A stretch of 64,000 bases of DNA, from the NCBI GenBank assembly GCA_000934385.1, contig KN880517.1, positions 28,879-92,878 on the forward strand, given 5' to 3'. The notes beneath the pieces were generated by a model that saw only the letters and a program-made list of their open reading frames with translations, ran no database searches and was not told the DNA's origin. This DNA comes from Cylindrobasidium torrendii FP15055 ss-10 (taxonomy: Eukaryota > Basidiomycota > Agaricomycetes > Agaricales > Physalacriaceae). How positions within the stretch are numbered: the first letter of the stretch is position 1; each line of letters begins with the position of its first letter. Below are positions 1 to 12,060 of the stretch, in pieces. Both the position numbers and the translations under genes were made by a program.

Positions 1-136
1 AGACAAGAAGGATGGGGCGGACCTGGGGCGCCGGCCAAGCAAACGTCAGATGGAGAAGGCGCCGGAAGGCCAGCAGCCTCACGGGTATGAACTACGGGAC
101 GGCCCCGGGGAGAGCAAGTTTACCGAAGAGCTCTAA
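1..136 (+). CDS. 3' end of an unidentified protein-coding gene (partial)
   Basis: An open frame runs in from the left edge in the frame starting at base 2 and ends at a TAA at 134-136. It codes for about 44 charged, hydrophilic residues, including the segments KRQMEKAPEGQQ and ESKFTEEL at the C-terminus. There is no domain signal. Codon use is GC-rich like the neighbouring genes, which supports real coding sequence, but the gene's identity cannot be judged from this tail. Confidence 0.45.
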   Translation, partial: DKKDGADLGRRPSKRQMEKAPEGQQPHGYELRDGPGESKFTEEL

Positions 137-535
137 AGTCCAGCCAGTATGGCGCATTTTGAGTATGAGCGTTTAGGACATCGACTATATTGTACATCTT
201 TTTAGGTTTTTGAGTTTATTGTATAACACTGAGTATACGTTCATCATGCAATCCGCTCGCCTCTCATTGTTTGAACTGAAGATTAGCCAACGGTCGTTAT
301 CACTTGTCGGGGTCACAGAGGCGCATAAAGCAATTGGTTGTACGAGTCTGGCATCGGTCGGCTTTTTTATGTCCTTAGCTTATCCGCGAGCGGACTGTCG
401 CAAGACTATGCACCCCTGATGGTCCCGCTTGGTTAACGGATTTACTTCAAAGAAAGTCATAGCAAATCGCGAGTACATGATTACTAACTTGAACGCAAAA
501 ATATTACAGTTAAAAATGAGGTCTAAATATGTAGC
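137..535. other. Intergenic, convergent 3' ends
   Basis: This AT-richer stretch lies between the stop of the left-edge gene and the stop of the first desaturase on the other strand. It should hold both 3' UTRs. A 69-codon open frame at 210-419 has no protein character. I see nothing else. Confidence 0.5.
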
Positions 536-1926
536 TTACTGCTTTGCCGCAAGATTTCTCCCGGCTACGCCGTCCCTGTCCTTGTAAAACACGATGTCGC
601 CCTCGTCCTCGATAAAGCAACACTGAGTGAATGTCCTGAACATGGCACGGCATGTGTTGGTGCTATCGTAGTTATATGCCGAAATCTCGCCTCTGTCGTT
701 GAGGGCCTTTTTTATGCACGCCGTGACTTGTGGCTGGTTCCAGAATGGGATGGAGGAGAATAAGTGGTGCGCGACGTGGTCGTGCGAGACGTTGTGTAGA
801 ATCCAGCGCCCGATCCAGCCATAGAGCGGGCGGTCGCATGTTGAGAGCGCCCCACGCACAAACGTCCACTGAGCTTTGCGGTAATGGGGCAGCGTTGGGT
901 CCGAGTGGTGGAGATATGTGAGGAGAACAATGTGGTAGTTGGCGAGGAAGTAAGGGATGGTATACAGCTTGAAGACGGTCATAAAACCGGAGTTGTATGT
1001 CCACAGTGCGAGCAAGCCAAGAACGCAGAGCATGCCAATATTTGATGCGACGATTCCAGCCCTGTGTCGGGGCTTGAAGATGGGCGACGATGGTTGGAAA
1101 TGCTGGGGCACGGTCAGTCATTGTATAAGCGGTTCATTAAAAGTGATGCGACGTACGTTCGTGCCCGGAGGATACATGGGATTTCCCATCGTATTCTGGA
1201 CGAGGTAAATCTGCCACCCGAAGAAGAGCATTATTGCGATCCCGTAGAGGTTGTACAGCGGGGCGTCGGAGAAAAGCTCATGAGCGTCGATAGTGCCTTC
1301 CTTGCGACCTGGAGCAAGGTATCCCGGCTGCTCGCCGTCCTCAACCTGGTCGTCGGATTGGGTGTGTAGGTTGTACTCGCTGCGGGTGCGCGGGACATAG
1401 TTCTCCTCGCGCTCGACGCTCATCGTGGCCTTGTGGTGCTTCCGGTGGGACTCGCGCCAGGCGGTATATGGTGCGAGTATACCCGTATGCAGAATATAAC
1501 CAATGAGGTTGTTGAGCCAGCTGACATATCGAGTTAGCTATTGCAGCACCAGTGGCGTGGAATTTTTCACCTGTAGTTCGTGAGAGTCCCATGTCCCGCC
1601 TCGTGTGCTAAGCACCACCAGCCACATAGTACGAGACCTTGAGACCACCAGTATACGCCCCAAAGGAAAGCAACTCCCGGCGCTCCCACATAACGAGCAG
1701 CGAGAGGAATGAGCTTGGCACCGCGGTAGACGGCGTATGCCTGGACCAGAGCCTTTATAGAGTAGAAAAGGCCCCAGAAAGTACTCTTCTTCCACAAATG
1801 AGCGGGAACGGCGGCATGAAGCTCTGCAATGGTGATGTCGGGCGCCTTGAATGGCGTCGACTGGCGCGCGACGTACTCCGGAGAGTCAGTGAAGGTGAGC
1901 CAGTTGCTCTTCTCGTCCAACGACAT
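536..1926 (-). CDS. Delta-12-type fatty acid desaturase, paralog 1
   Basis: Membrane di-iron acyl-lipid desaturase of the oleate delta-12 (or omega-3) family, expected in the ER and inserting a double bond into acyl chains. Exons are 1926-1571, 1520-1157 and 1102-536, giving 428 aa. All three histidine boxes are present: HEAGH (residues about 108-112), HRKHH (144-148) and HVAHH (349-353). The first box has Ala where paralog 2 has Cys, but all histidines are kept. Hydrophobic stretches lie on either side of box 1 and after the GTNHF motif at the exon 2/3 junction. The start is the first ATG of the frame and the length is normal for the family. The gene is transcribed away from the related desaturase at 2469 and shares about 540 bp of upstream DNA with it. 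Sequence alone cannot fix the regioselectivity. Confidence 0.93.
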
Positions 1927-2468
1927 AAGTCCAAGGCGGTGGGGGAAGCAAACGGCTCATCATTGCAGACGCCTGCATTTAAAGAGGCAACTGCATGATT
2001 ATCAAAGATATTTGTGCTGGCCGGATGCTTCAATTCCGCATGTTGGTGATGGGAAGTTGAGCTCTAGATTGCCCAAAGTGGGGCGTTGTCCGGGGGTGTC
2101 CGAGGGCCTCTAGCACGTGGAAAACATTTAGTTTCTAACGATCAGCATGTCCTGATGGCCAGATTCACTTTGCACGCGGAGTCTTTCCACTTGCATCTCA
2201 TCGACGGCGCGAATGTGCATGGACTTGGGTGTTTTCGAGATCAGTCTAACCGGAATAGAGTCTTGGACGCTTGAAATCTATACTGATATGGCAGCACTCA
2301 TGTTTTATCTGCATTTTTTTTGTCGAATGGCGGCCTGCATTTTGTCACTGATCTGCATCCAACGGCTTCAAAGTTCTAACAGGCGGGGGATATCTCCGAG
2401 CAACCCCACATGCTTACAGTTTGGGCACATAAAAGCAACTGAGTTTCGCCAACGGTAACTTCATCGCA
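1927..2468. promoter_or_regulatory. Shared divergent upstream region of two desaturases
   Basis: This 542-bp gap separates the start codons of two head-to-head desaturase genes, so it must hold both promoters. A CATAAAAG TATA-like box at 2428-2435 lies about 35-40 bp before the plus-strand start. A G-rich motif, GGGGGTGTCCGA, occurs near 2092-2103 and again in reverse near 17480-17469. Other open frames here look like noise. Confidence 0.5.
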
Positions 2469-3817
2469 ATGGGTGCCATTCCGAAGTCTTCTGCCGCCTC
2501 TCAGGCCTCATCTCCCGACGCTCCCAAACCCGAGGACAAGGATTCTCTGCCCGTCTTCAAGCCTCTTCCATACTCTATTGCGGAGGTTCGTGCTGCAATC
2601 CCGCCGGAACTCTTCAAAAGCAACACAGCTCTCGGTTTGGCCTACTTAGCCCGCGACATTGCGCTTGCAACTGCCTTTTTCAGTCTCGCACGCCATATTC
2701 CCTCCCTTCCAAACGCGCTCCTTCGCGCCGTCGCCTGGCTTGGCTATTGGTGGTTCCAAGGCTTGACTTTCACTGGCATATGGGTCATCGGGCACGAGTG
2801 TGGCCACGGTGCCTTCAGTTCCCACGCCTGGGTCAATCACTCTATTGGCTATGTTCTTCACTCCGCCCTCTGGACGCCCTATTTTAGTTGGGGAATTTCC
2901 CATCATCGCCATCACATGAACCACGCCAGCATGGAGCGCGACCAAGTCTACGTTCCCAAGACGCGTTCGATTTTGGGCCTTCCGTCGCGGGAGCACGAGA
3001 AGGAACATGGCATCGACTGGGAGGAACATTTCGGCGACACTCCAGTGTACACGATGTTTATGCTTATTCGCCAGCAGCTGCTTGCTTTCCCAGCCTACCT
3101 CTGTACGTCTGCACGTTCGTACCTTCATGCACTTACTGATCAACGCGCTTGCAGTGACAAACGTATCTGGCCAACCTGATTACCCCAAGGGAACCAACCA
3201 CTTCAACCCTAGCTCTGTCATCTTCACCCCCGCGCAGCGGAATGCTGTTATTATGAGCAACATCGGTCTTGCCGCGATGGTCTGGGCTGTTGGCGCTTCA
3301 TCTCGCGCTTTCGGCTGGTGGAATGTCATTGCGTTCTACGGTATCCCCTGGCTCTGCGTTACCCATTGGTGTATGTGGTTATTCAAATATCGCAACCGTA
3401 CCCCATAGGTGCTAACCCTCATATTTCTTCCTAGTTATCATGATCACCTACTTGCAACACACCGACCCCTCGATTCCTCACTATCGCGGCTCCTCGTGGT
3501 CGTTTGCGCGCGGTGCAGCAGCGACTGTCGACAGGCCGTTCCTAGGCTGGCAGGGTCGATTCTTCCTGCACAATGTCGCCCACGACCATGTCGCGCATCA
3601 CTTCTTCCCAAAGATGCCTTTCTATCATGGACCAGCTGCGACTAAGTACCTCCGCGCCTTCTTGGAAGACCACTACCGTTCTTCGGACAAGAACCCATTC
3701 AGTGCGCTGTGGTATTCGTACAACGAGTGCCAGTTTGTCGAGGATGACGGAGATGTGTTGTTCTACCGCAACAAGGAGGGCAAGGCTGTGTTGAGGGCGG
3801 AAAACGAGCCTCAGTGA
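2469..3817 (+). CDS. Delta-12-type fatty acid desaturase, paralog 2
   Basis: Second membrane-bound fatty acid desaturase, with exons 2469-3102, 3155-3370 and 3435-3817 (410 aa). The di-iron ligand boxes are canonical: HECGH (109-113), HHRHH (145-149) and HVAHH (335-339). The PxGTNHFNP motif that precedes the second hydrophobic hairpin is present. The N-terminal about 30 residues are Ser/Pro-rich and variable, as is usual. Both introns are short, with GTACGT and GTATGT donors and CAG/TAG acceptors. The sequence is clearly homologous to the divergent neighbour along its whole length but quite diverged, so this is not a recent duplication. The role is desaturation of oleoyl chains to linoleoyl chains or a related reaction; exact specificity is an inference from the family. 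Confidence 0.95.
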
Positions 3818-6049
3818 GCTAGTGTTTTTGGGGAGTGTGCAAGTTGTATTAGAAGTGTACATTACTGTGAAAATTTCTGGCTTTCAATTTGTTTATCTTC
3901 GTGATATATCCTATCTTTAATTTTATACGCTTTTTGCTTGCCAAGTCAACTAGTCAATACTGATACCTAGCTTACTTGCTTTCTGTCAAATATCTTTCTT
4001 GTCTGAACGTCGGAATGTCGTGTTTATCTCTTTCTGCCCATCGCTTCGACAGCATCCTAGTGGACCGCTTAGACGGTACGGCATGTATTTTGAGATGGCG
4101 TACAGATAAAGGTAGCATGTACTTGCAAGCCAGCCGACGCCACAGCCGGAACTGCTACTTGCAGCCGCTCATTGTGTGTGGGTGACATAGCACGATATAG
4201 CGGCCAGCCTCCGGGATCTGAATCTTCCTCGTTAGAATATCCGGGACTTGAATTCAATGACCCCACAATGCGACTTCGACGGATAGGCCAGGGTAGACTA
4301 ACCGAAGCGAGTCGAGAGCTTCGACAACTGTATTGTGCCTTCATAGTCGTGGAAATTTCCAAGGCCACGGAACGGGACCATAATCATGCTCGTCATCCAT
4401 TGGATATGACCGGTCTTAACTCACATAGCGCCCAAGCCTCTCATCACGCCTCAATCAAATTCAACATTTTCTCCCACTCGACTTCGCGTTCTAGCATACA
4501 AACGCATCTTTGGATCGACACGATGTTTGGTTGCTTAATTGCGTGGGAACCTAATTCCAGCGAGAGCCTCGTGCTTGTGAGGTCATATAGCGCGCCTCAT
4601 TTGGTTGCACGTTTTGATATGATAACCACCGTCCATTCGCACTGCTCCGGATTTGGAATCTCGGATACTGAACGCTTCGTGGGGTGTCCGGGGGTCTTCC
4701 TATGTTATCCCGCCGCAGGTCTGCGCGAAAGGCCGTATATCAGGATGATGCTATCAAAACTACTCGCATGCACCCTGTGGACCCGATGATGGCTGCGTGC
4801 CGCCTATGTGTGTCATTTTACCGTCCGGAGCGCATTCTGGATGTACTCTGGACCATGCTCCCTCTCATACACCTCTAGTAAGATGATCATCATGGATCCC
4901 AAGTTGAACCCTTGAATGAGAAGTGCGGATAATATGTAAGTAGCATAGAAAACAAGATTGTGTTATGAGCCGCGGGAGTACCGACGATGAGGCTAAATGT
5001 CATTGATATGACGATCCACCTTTACCAATTACTTGAAAATCTTCAGGTGGATAGGATCTGAGCTAGACAAGTAAAGCTGCATGCACCACTCCCGGCTGTC
5101 AGACTTTCCGTTGCCGCTAGCACAACTCGAGCTCGATTCCCAACATGAGCCCATAAGCGCTGGCTTATTGTGTTGGAACTGCTCCTCCTGCGCGTGATGC
5201 GAGGTTTGGCTGACCAGCCAAAGAGCGGTCAAACGGTGCGAATAAACACAGACAGAAGTTGCCTCTGCTATATGCATCAAAATGACACCTGAATGGTTTA
5301 GAAAGCTGGGATAGCCTGACACATCCTCACCTTAACAGACACAATTGCGGAGTGAACAATTCCTTTCTTGGACCTACACTCGCGTGCCTGTCGCGTGGCG
5401 CTCGCGTGCCTCCAAAAGGGCCAGATAAGTACCAGTGGTCATTAATCATTGGCCAGCTTGTAGTGCAGCATGCCCATTCAGCCACAGAAACTCCCTCATG
5501 ATGATGATAGATACCCGACATGAGATGTCTCCATTGTTCAATAACTCGCAATGATCGGTTCGAACCACAGCTTTGCCATTCAGCCCCATCTCGATTAAGA
5601 ATTTCTTGGGAATTTCGAAGACCAGCATGATAAAAATTTGCTTGTCAATATAGATTGCAAGCACGATACGTATGTATAAGTAGGATCAGTAAATTACCGT
5701 CTGTGACCTATCTAGGACGCGCCAGCACCGTCCGTGTAGCACAACCTGGCGTGCCACCTCCAGCCTGTCTCCAGCAGCCCTGCCCGCCAGGCCGTTACAT
5801 ACTAAAGTAAGTAGTGAGTAAGTCAAGGGAAAGTAGTAGTATGGGTACAAAGGTTGTTGTCGTTTGTGCGTGCGTACAGGTCATAGCAAATGCGTGTGTA
5901 TCATGTTAGTCCCATGCATGAGAAAAAGAAAAGAACCAGCAGCAATGATAATAGTACATATTAATTTACAACATCCATGGCCAGCAGCAAGGTCCCGAGA
6001 AAGAGGGAAAAGAATCCGGCGCTGGGGCACACACCAACACGCGCACCCT
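3818..6049. other. Gene-poor intergenic stretch, convergent 3' ends
   Basis: About 2.2 kb between two convergent genes. A 205-codon open frame at 4172-4789 starts at TTG and has no recognisable motif. A GGGGTGTCCGGGGG string occurs near 4681. There are no histidine boxes, splice-supported exons, tRNA or transposase-like sequence. I see no gene I can support. Confidence 0.4.
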
Positions 6050-9000
6050 CTATAGCTTGCTCGGACTCGTACGCCCTTCGTTGGTCTTTCCCTGGGTTTT
6101 GCCCTGACCACCAATGCTGCCAAGACGTTGTATAGGGCCCAACTTTCGCTTGACATCACGAAGCACCGCCGTACGAGGCTTCCACGCCGAGAACATGCCT
6201 CTCAATACCCCAATCTCTCCCCCGAACAGATGCCTAACGCGCTCCTCCGCAATAAGATCGCGCAACGCCCACGGGATCTCATAGTCGTTCTGTTCCTGCG
6301 CTGCATCAAAGTCCTCAACCTGCAGCTCAACATTGAGGGGCCCTGGGGTAGTCTTGAAGAGGTAGTCCACAGCAAGGGAATAGGTCGCAGTCTCTTCATA
6401 TGCAGTCGAATGGCCGACGCCAGACAATGAGCCAGCCGTTGCTTCCGACAGCAATGAAATCAGCCCAGACTCCCTCAATCCTGCATTCATCACCCGAATA
6501 AGGAGCACAAGCAGGTTGGACAAGAAGTCAGACGAGCTGGAACGGGACAAAGGTCAGCGTCCTCCTCGTCCGCCGGAAACCAAGCAACGTACTGGTATGC
6601 GTCTCCGTCGATATACATAGCGCGTAAAATGAGTGGATGACTGGCTGTCGCGAAGATGCCAGAGTAAATTGGAACAACCTGGTCGTCCATGGATGCGATG
6701 TAGACCATCTTTGTCTAGAGAACGCGTCAGTCAACTACACCGGTAAACTTGCTAACCAGTAACGTACACCGTGTGCCAAAACTTTAGTGAGAGATGCTAC
6801 ATATGCCTTGCTAACCTCGTTGTCCGTATTCTGAAACTCGAAGAGCTCGCGTGCAGCTTGATTCTCGAGATACTAGAAAACGTTTAGCAAACATCAACGG
6901 ATGTGCCAAAATCTTTGACCTGGAAGTAGGGAGACAAAAGAGAGCTGGAACTGAGATACCGAAGGGGTCCAAGATGTATTCCACATAACGCAAGGCAGCA
7001 CACGCGTTGTACCTTCCGGACGCCGACAAGTTCGTCGGGCATCGCGCGCGCCGACAGTGCTGTCATGATGTGCCCTTCCTCGATGAGTCGACTCAGCAGA
7101 TGCGTGGATACAACGGAGCCTTGACTATGGGTTGCAATGAGAACTGCGTCCGCTTCGTGAAGGTCTTTCATCCACTCTTCATTGTCGACCAAAGCTTTGT
7201 ATAATCTGACGACGCCGTTAGCTAAATGAGAGAAAGCGGGGCAGAAACTACGCACCTTTCCACTCTGCCGCCGATGGTGCCCTCGCCCTCAAGTGGGATG
7301 CCTGTCACCTTCTCGAAACGCACGTCGTTCTTCTTCTGGAAGTCCTCAAGCGCGGCCTCCATCATTGCAACAAACTTTGGTGATGTTCCTGTAGGCTCCC
7401 CGAACATAGTACGCATGATGGCGCCTGGGAACCAGCCATGAATACCGAAGACGACAACGCGCCTGCAGCCTTTCGCCCAGCCAGCCTCGGATCCCTCGAG
7501 TACAAACGGCAGCGTCTCCTCTCGTGATTTACCTTTCCCGGTGATGAAGCGGCTTAGTCGTCCGGAGATGCTGGCCGGCTCCTTGGGTGGTGCGGCGCGG
7601 GGAGGATGGTTGAACGTATCTTCCCAGGTCGGCAGGACAAGATTTGGCGCACGGGGTGGTTGGGGCGGAGGCGCTGGCTTTTCCCTCTTCTTGTCTTTAG
7701 GCGAAGGTGATGAGCTGGATGACTTTCTCTTCGTGCTCGATGCTTGCTTTTTTACATCTTCGGATACGACAAGCTGAGGGGCGGGAGCCTTTTTCGAGAT
7801 CTTGACATCTTTGATAGATAGCGCAGGTGTGGACGGCGCTTCTAGGAGCTTCTGGGAAGGTGCTGGAGACTTGGGCGGGGTCGGTGCTGGTGGCTCATCG
7901 TCGATATCCATTATCTCATTGCCATCTTCGTCGCGTTTGACCGGTGTCGGTATAGACTTGCGGCTGACCGAAGCGAAGAATGACGACCAGGTAGACCGAT
8001 TGTCCACTGTGGTCTCGGTGATTGTGCTGGAGACGGCCGTTTCGACAGTGGTCGACGCGGTTTCACGAGCCAATGCCTCTTCCCGAACACGTTCACTGGG
8101 CGTCATGACATCTTCGACTGGGGTTCCTCTGAGTTCCGGTGCGGACTGCGTGGCCGTAGGTTCCGGGGCTGCGTACCATGCCCACGGTGTGAACCAAGAT
8201 GCATGAGATTCAGATGACAGAACAGACATGGTGCGGTCGCGGGCAGGCAGGGGTGCTGGATCCTCCTGAGCTTCTCGTTCGAATTCTTGGGACGGTGGCT
8301 CTGTATTTGATTGCTGAGTAGCCTGCTCTTCCTGCTTTGCTTCAACGGGACGCTCCTCCGACTTGGTCTCTACCTCTGCCTCCCCATTGCCATGGTTCTG
8401 CTCTGACGCGCTGCTCGAAGGCTCAGGTGTGCTCGTCCAGCCAACATAACTCCACCAAGACGAGTCCTGGGCGCGGTTAGAGACCGTCTCCGCCTCGGAC
8501 GATTCCTTGAGGCTTGATGGCGCCGACTTGACCATAATTTCCTCCAATGGCACCTTGGGACGTCCTAAGAGCGGGATGCTGAGGGCGAATCGGCTGGTGG
8601 AAGGATTAAGGGAGTTGAGGTCAAGACTGGGGGAGGATTGGACACGCTGGCGGATGGGCGAATCGGATGCTGGCGGCGTCGACGGCAGTGACGGTACGTG
8701 CTCGTCAATGCTGGACGCAACGGAATGCACGACAGGGCGCGTCGGTAGGCTTGCTTGTAAAATTGGCTGTGGTTCTGACGAAGTCGGGGACTCTGATAGC
8801 ACGTTCGATGATGGTGGTAATTCCCCAACAGGTTCTTTAGACTCCGGCTCCGGCTGTGCGTCGGCAATCGTCGTGGACTCTTTGAGCGTGCTTTCCACGT
8901 ACAGACGGGCTTTGTTCCGGCCACGCGAACGCCCCAATGAACTGAACCACGAGCGCGATGGCGGACTCGTTGATGGGAAGGAAATCGATGATGCGTCGTG

Positions 9001-9505
9001 CTCGGGATCAGCGGCAGCTACTGGCTCCGAGGCGACTGTCGATGAGGGTGGAAACGGCTCGGGGACCTCTGGATCCGCAGAACGCTCGATAGGCTCAGCG
9101 TCGGGTTGTGAAGTAGATTCTAGGGCGAGTACCGGAGCGGGATCCTCTGGAGCGGGCTCAGGAGCAGCTTCAAGTGTGTCTGCAGACTGGTCGAGCACTG
9201 GAACCACAGGAGATCTATGCGATGTCAACAAGAGTAAGTGTGCCAATTAAAGCAACGCACTCTACAATTGGCTCGATTACTGCCGCTTTGCTTGACTCTG
9301 CCTGTGCGGGCGGTTCCTTTTCCTTGCGCCACATCTCCTTCAAGTTAAAGCTGGCGCTACTCTTGCGTTCAAGGCGTGGTTGTGGCTCTGATTCGGCTAC
9401 GACCAGGGATATACTGGGCGCTGCCGACGCCTTTGATATGGATAGAACCGGTCGGCGCACAGAATATGAGCGGGAGGATCCAGAGGACCGGCGGGAGACG
9501 TTCAT
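6050..9505 (-). CDS. YMC020W-like alpha/beta hydrolase domain protein
   Basis: Large fungal protein of 1067 aa with six exons: 9505-9261, 9214-7256, 7205-6920, 6872-6768, 6714-6593 and 6536-6050. The first about 600 residues are disordered and rich in Ser, Pro and Glu, with repeated SWWSYVGW/SWFTPWAW-type aromatic patches. The C-terminal part is an alpha/beta hydrolase fold of the fungal YMC020W-like family. It has a strand ending in FGIHGWFPG, a nucleophile elbow ATHSQGS with Ser762 as probable nucleophile, an Asp in SMDDQVVP and a His in GVGHSTAY as candidate triad members. The splice junctions restore the family's continuous segments, for instance RVER joined to LYKAL. Substrate and function are unknown in the family; a lipase or esterase activity is inference only. 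Confidence 0.88.
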
Positions 9506-9993
9506 GCGTGTTAGTGGTGAGGTCCAAATTGGGTGACGTCGGGGCAGCTCAATTGTCGGATCTTCGTGCCGCCTATCCGAACCACGTGTGAACTCAGCCT
9601 CCTGGTGTTAGTAACTCCAGTCTGCCAGCAGCTCCCAGCTGCCTTGCAGCAGCCTGCAAACTTAAGACTCACGGAATGACGTATCTTCAGAATAAGTTTT
9701 TAAAAAATGTCTGCCTAGCTTCCTAATGATTCTCGCCTCAGTGTTGGTCACTATCGCATTCGGTGACAATGCTCAAATACAATTCGGAATGTCAGTCCAT
9801 TTCCTGGCCCTCGGGCATCGCTCCACTCGGTTCGCTATACCTGATATTCCAGGAACAACCCCATATGTATGTCGTATATTTTTTTGCCCTTCGGGTCAAG
9901 CGGACTCGAGAATGCCAATATGTACACACCCCGCCCTCATGAACCCGCAACGCGTGATTTCATGTGTTCAGACATGGATTTCAACCCTTCCAC
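9506..9993. other. Intergenic / upstream region of the hydrolase gene
   Basis: This lies between the hydrolase start and the aldo/keto reductase stop, both on the minus strand. It should carry the hydrolase promoter and the reductase 3' UTR. No clear TATA box or RNA gene is visible. Confidence 0.4.
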
Positions 9994-11581
9994 CTATCGA
10001 TATTCCGACCCGCAATCGCCAATGGTACGAATCATCTTCTGAGCGTTCGACTGCGAGAGAATGCTCTGGATAGTCGCTCGGTCCTCTACAGTAAGTCTCC
10101 ATCCAAAGACCTTGTGATTGTCGTCTGCATGGTCTGATAGACCTAAGCGAGCCCCTGCAAGATAACGTTGAAGGAGCGCTGCCCAACTAAGAACGAACGG
10201 AGGTGAGAATTACCTATGATGACTGCCCCCACGCAGGCGTGATCCAGCACCCACCGCGTAGCAACGTTGGTCACACTAATTCCGCCGTGTCTGTCCCCAA
10301 TATCACGTAATTTCTTTAGCAGCTCTTGGAACAAATTCCAGTCACCCCAAGCCTTCACGATCATGTCCAGATACTGTGAACTCAATTAACACCCGCCGTC
10401 AACATTTGTGTAGGCGCAAAATGATTATGACCTTCCGTTGCGATGGCGTCAAACTACTGGCGTATGCATCTGGCTCTGGTCGGCCGAGCCACTGATCAGA
10501 TAGAAAGCCACCGCACTGGTGGCAATGAGCAAGACCCCGGCTGAATGACAGCAGAAGAGGGCGTACCACGGTTCCATATGTCAGTAACCTCACATTGTGC
10601 CGCGCACATACATCTGACATTCCATGCAGCGGTCGGCTGTCGATGAGGGAAAACTAAACGGTGCACAATAAGAATCCCGAGAGCACACTTAGTCGACAGG
10701 GCCGCATTTCGGCGGACTGCATCGTTAGATGGCTCGGAATGCGCACCTGGACTTGATTCGACACAATGGCACCAGGGCCAAGTCGAGAGCATATCTCGTC
10801 TGTACGCCGAGAATCAAAGTTGCAAAGCCCAATCGCAGCAATTAGACCCTCCTGTCGAAGCCTGTCGAGCTCGAACAAGGCAGAGAGATAGCCTTTATCG
10901 TTGTAGTCCTGCCAGTGGAACTATAGAATGCCGAGATGAGTGTCCATTTCGGAGCTTATGACACGGAAGAGAAACAAGTATTAGAACGCCCGAACCTGCA
11001 GGATATCGACGGACTGAGTTTGCATGCGGTGTAGACGCTCGCGTACGGCGGCCTCGACAACCTCTCGCGTGGGCTTCATCCTCTTGAATACACACCACTT
11101 CGTCGCACCAATAACACGCGTTGGATCGCTAACACTCAGGCGAAATTGACCCTTTGAAGTGGATGCTCAATGGATCCCCACGCCTCGGTGACGAAGGATG
11201 GTACACACAAATATGATTTCGGAGCTACCATAGTGGTCCGCTAGCCATAGTGTGAGCAAGGAGCTGCGCCGGCGAATTCGTCGAGTCACTTACCCTGTCC
11301 ATTGAGAGACGCGTCGACGCTAAGCCAGAGCCTGCAACACGAGGGGACGGAACAAACGCACCATGTCTGGGCGGGGAGTTAGTTCACACCCTCAAAGGTT
11401 TACCTCAGAGCTAGTGAAAGCTCCCGGACTCACCGAAAGTCGTGTAACCCTCTTCAAAGTACCGTTTCATAGCTCTGCGGATCTGGCTGAGAGGTGCGCT
11501 CCCCCATGCACTGCTGGAGAGTTGCCATAGCCCTGTCCAGACACGCGGAACTTCAAGTGGGCCGAGACGAACAGTTTCCAT
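9994..11581 (-). CDS. Aldo/keto reductase family oxidoreductase (frame at catalytic Asp uncertain)
   Basis: NAD(P)H-dependent aldo/keto reductase (TIM barrel). Clear exons are 11581-11434, 11240-11209, 11151-10996, 10920-10747, 10653-10567, 10515-10432, 10373-10214 and 10154-9994. Recognisable segments are PRVWTGLWQLS near the start, ADHYGSSE (active-site Tyr), VIGATKWCVF, HWQDYNDKGY, LGLCNF-like IGLCNF and VSNQVQFS. A TATAAG box at 11661-11656 lies too close to an upstream ATG (11635), so I prefer the ATG at 11581, which also matches where the family starts. The family motif D-M-A-D-H-Y-G is split. The bases ACATG at 11366-11362 would supply Asp-Met, but joining them to CGGACC leaves the frame one base short. 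Skipping them with a 193-nt intron restores the frame (333 aa) but loses the catalytic Asp. It is therefore either a damaged gene or one with a non-canonical splice. Confidence 0.8.
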
Positions 11582-11655
11582 ACTTGAACTGGCTGACGAG
11601 AGGATCAATGGCAGAGGCAGACGATTCCATCTCATCTGTTCATCGATGCACTGCT

Positions 11656-11661
11656 CTTATA
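11656..11661 (-). promoter_or_regulatory. TATA box of the aldo/keto reductase gene
   Basis: TATAAG reading on the minus strand about 75 bp before the ATG at 11581. Its distance favours transcription starting near 11630, which would exclude the in-frame ATG at 11635 and select the one at 11581. Confidence 0.4.
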
Positions 11662-12060
11662 ACCCACGGATACTAAAGGAGGCCGGGCATCGAGTAAAAT
11701 CTCGCGTCGACGTCACATGAAGGGCGAGGAATCTAGACGCTGGATGTGGTGGAGAACAAGTGGGAATTGAGCCGTGCCACAAACAGAGACGTAGCCCGGT
11801 TGCATGCTTCTGTATACATATAGCCGGCGGGATACAGACAAAATACCGTTAGTGTTAACGTCGAGTTACCCTGCTGTATCATGAGTAGCACGCAAGACAC
11901 AGTCTCGTGTCTGCCGGGCCTGACTGGAGATCAATTTGGAATGGGGCTGCCATGAGAACAATGTTTGGTCCTATAAAGACGTCAGTAGCTCGAAAGTCGC
12001 ATATTTAAGCACCTTTCTTTCTTACCACCACCACATATATCTTTGATAGCACCTCTCCAA
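11662..12060. promoter_or_regulatory. Divergent upstream region
   Basis: About 400 bp between the reductase TATA box and the plus-strand hypothetical gene. A TATAAAG at 11972-11978 sits 83 bp before the ATG at 12061. A 24-codon open frame starting at 11881 is probably incidental. Confidence 0.4.

Noticed and set aside
4172..4789. 205-codon open frame in the 4-6 kb gap
   Set aside because: It starts at TTG, has no motif, and no flanking exon or promoter signal fits it.
8507..9250. Plus-strand open frame of 247 codons opposite the hydrolase gene
   Set aside because: It is a shadow of the Ser/Pro/Glu-rich disordered region on the minus strand.
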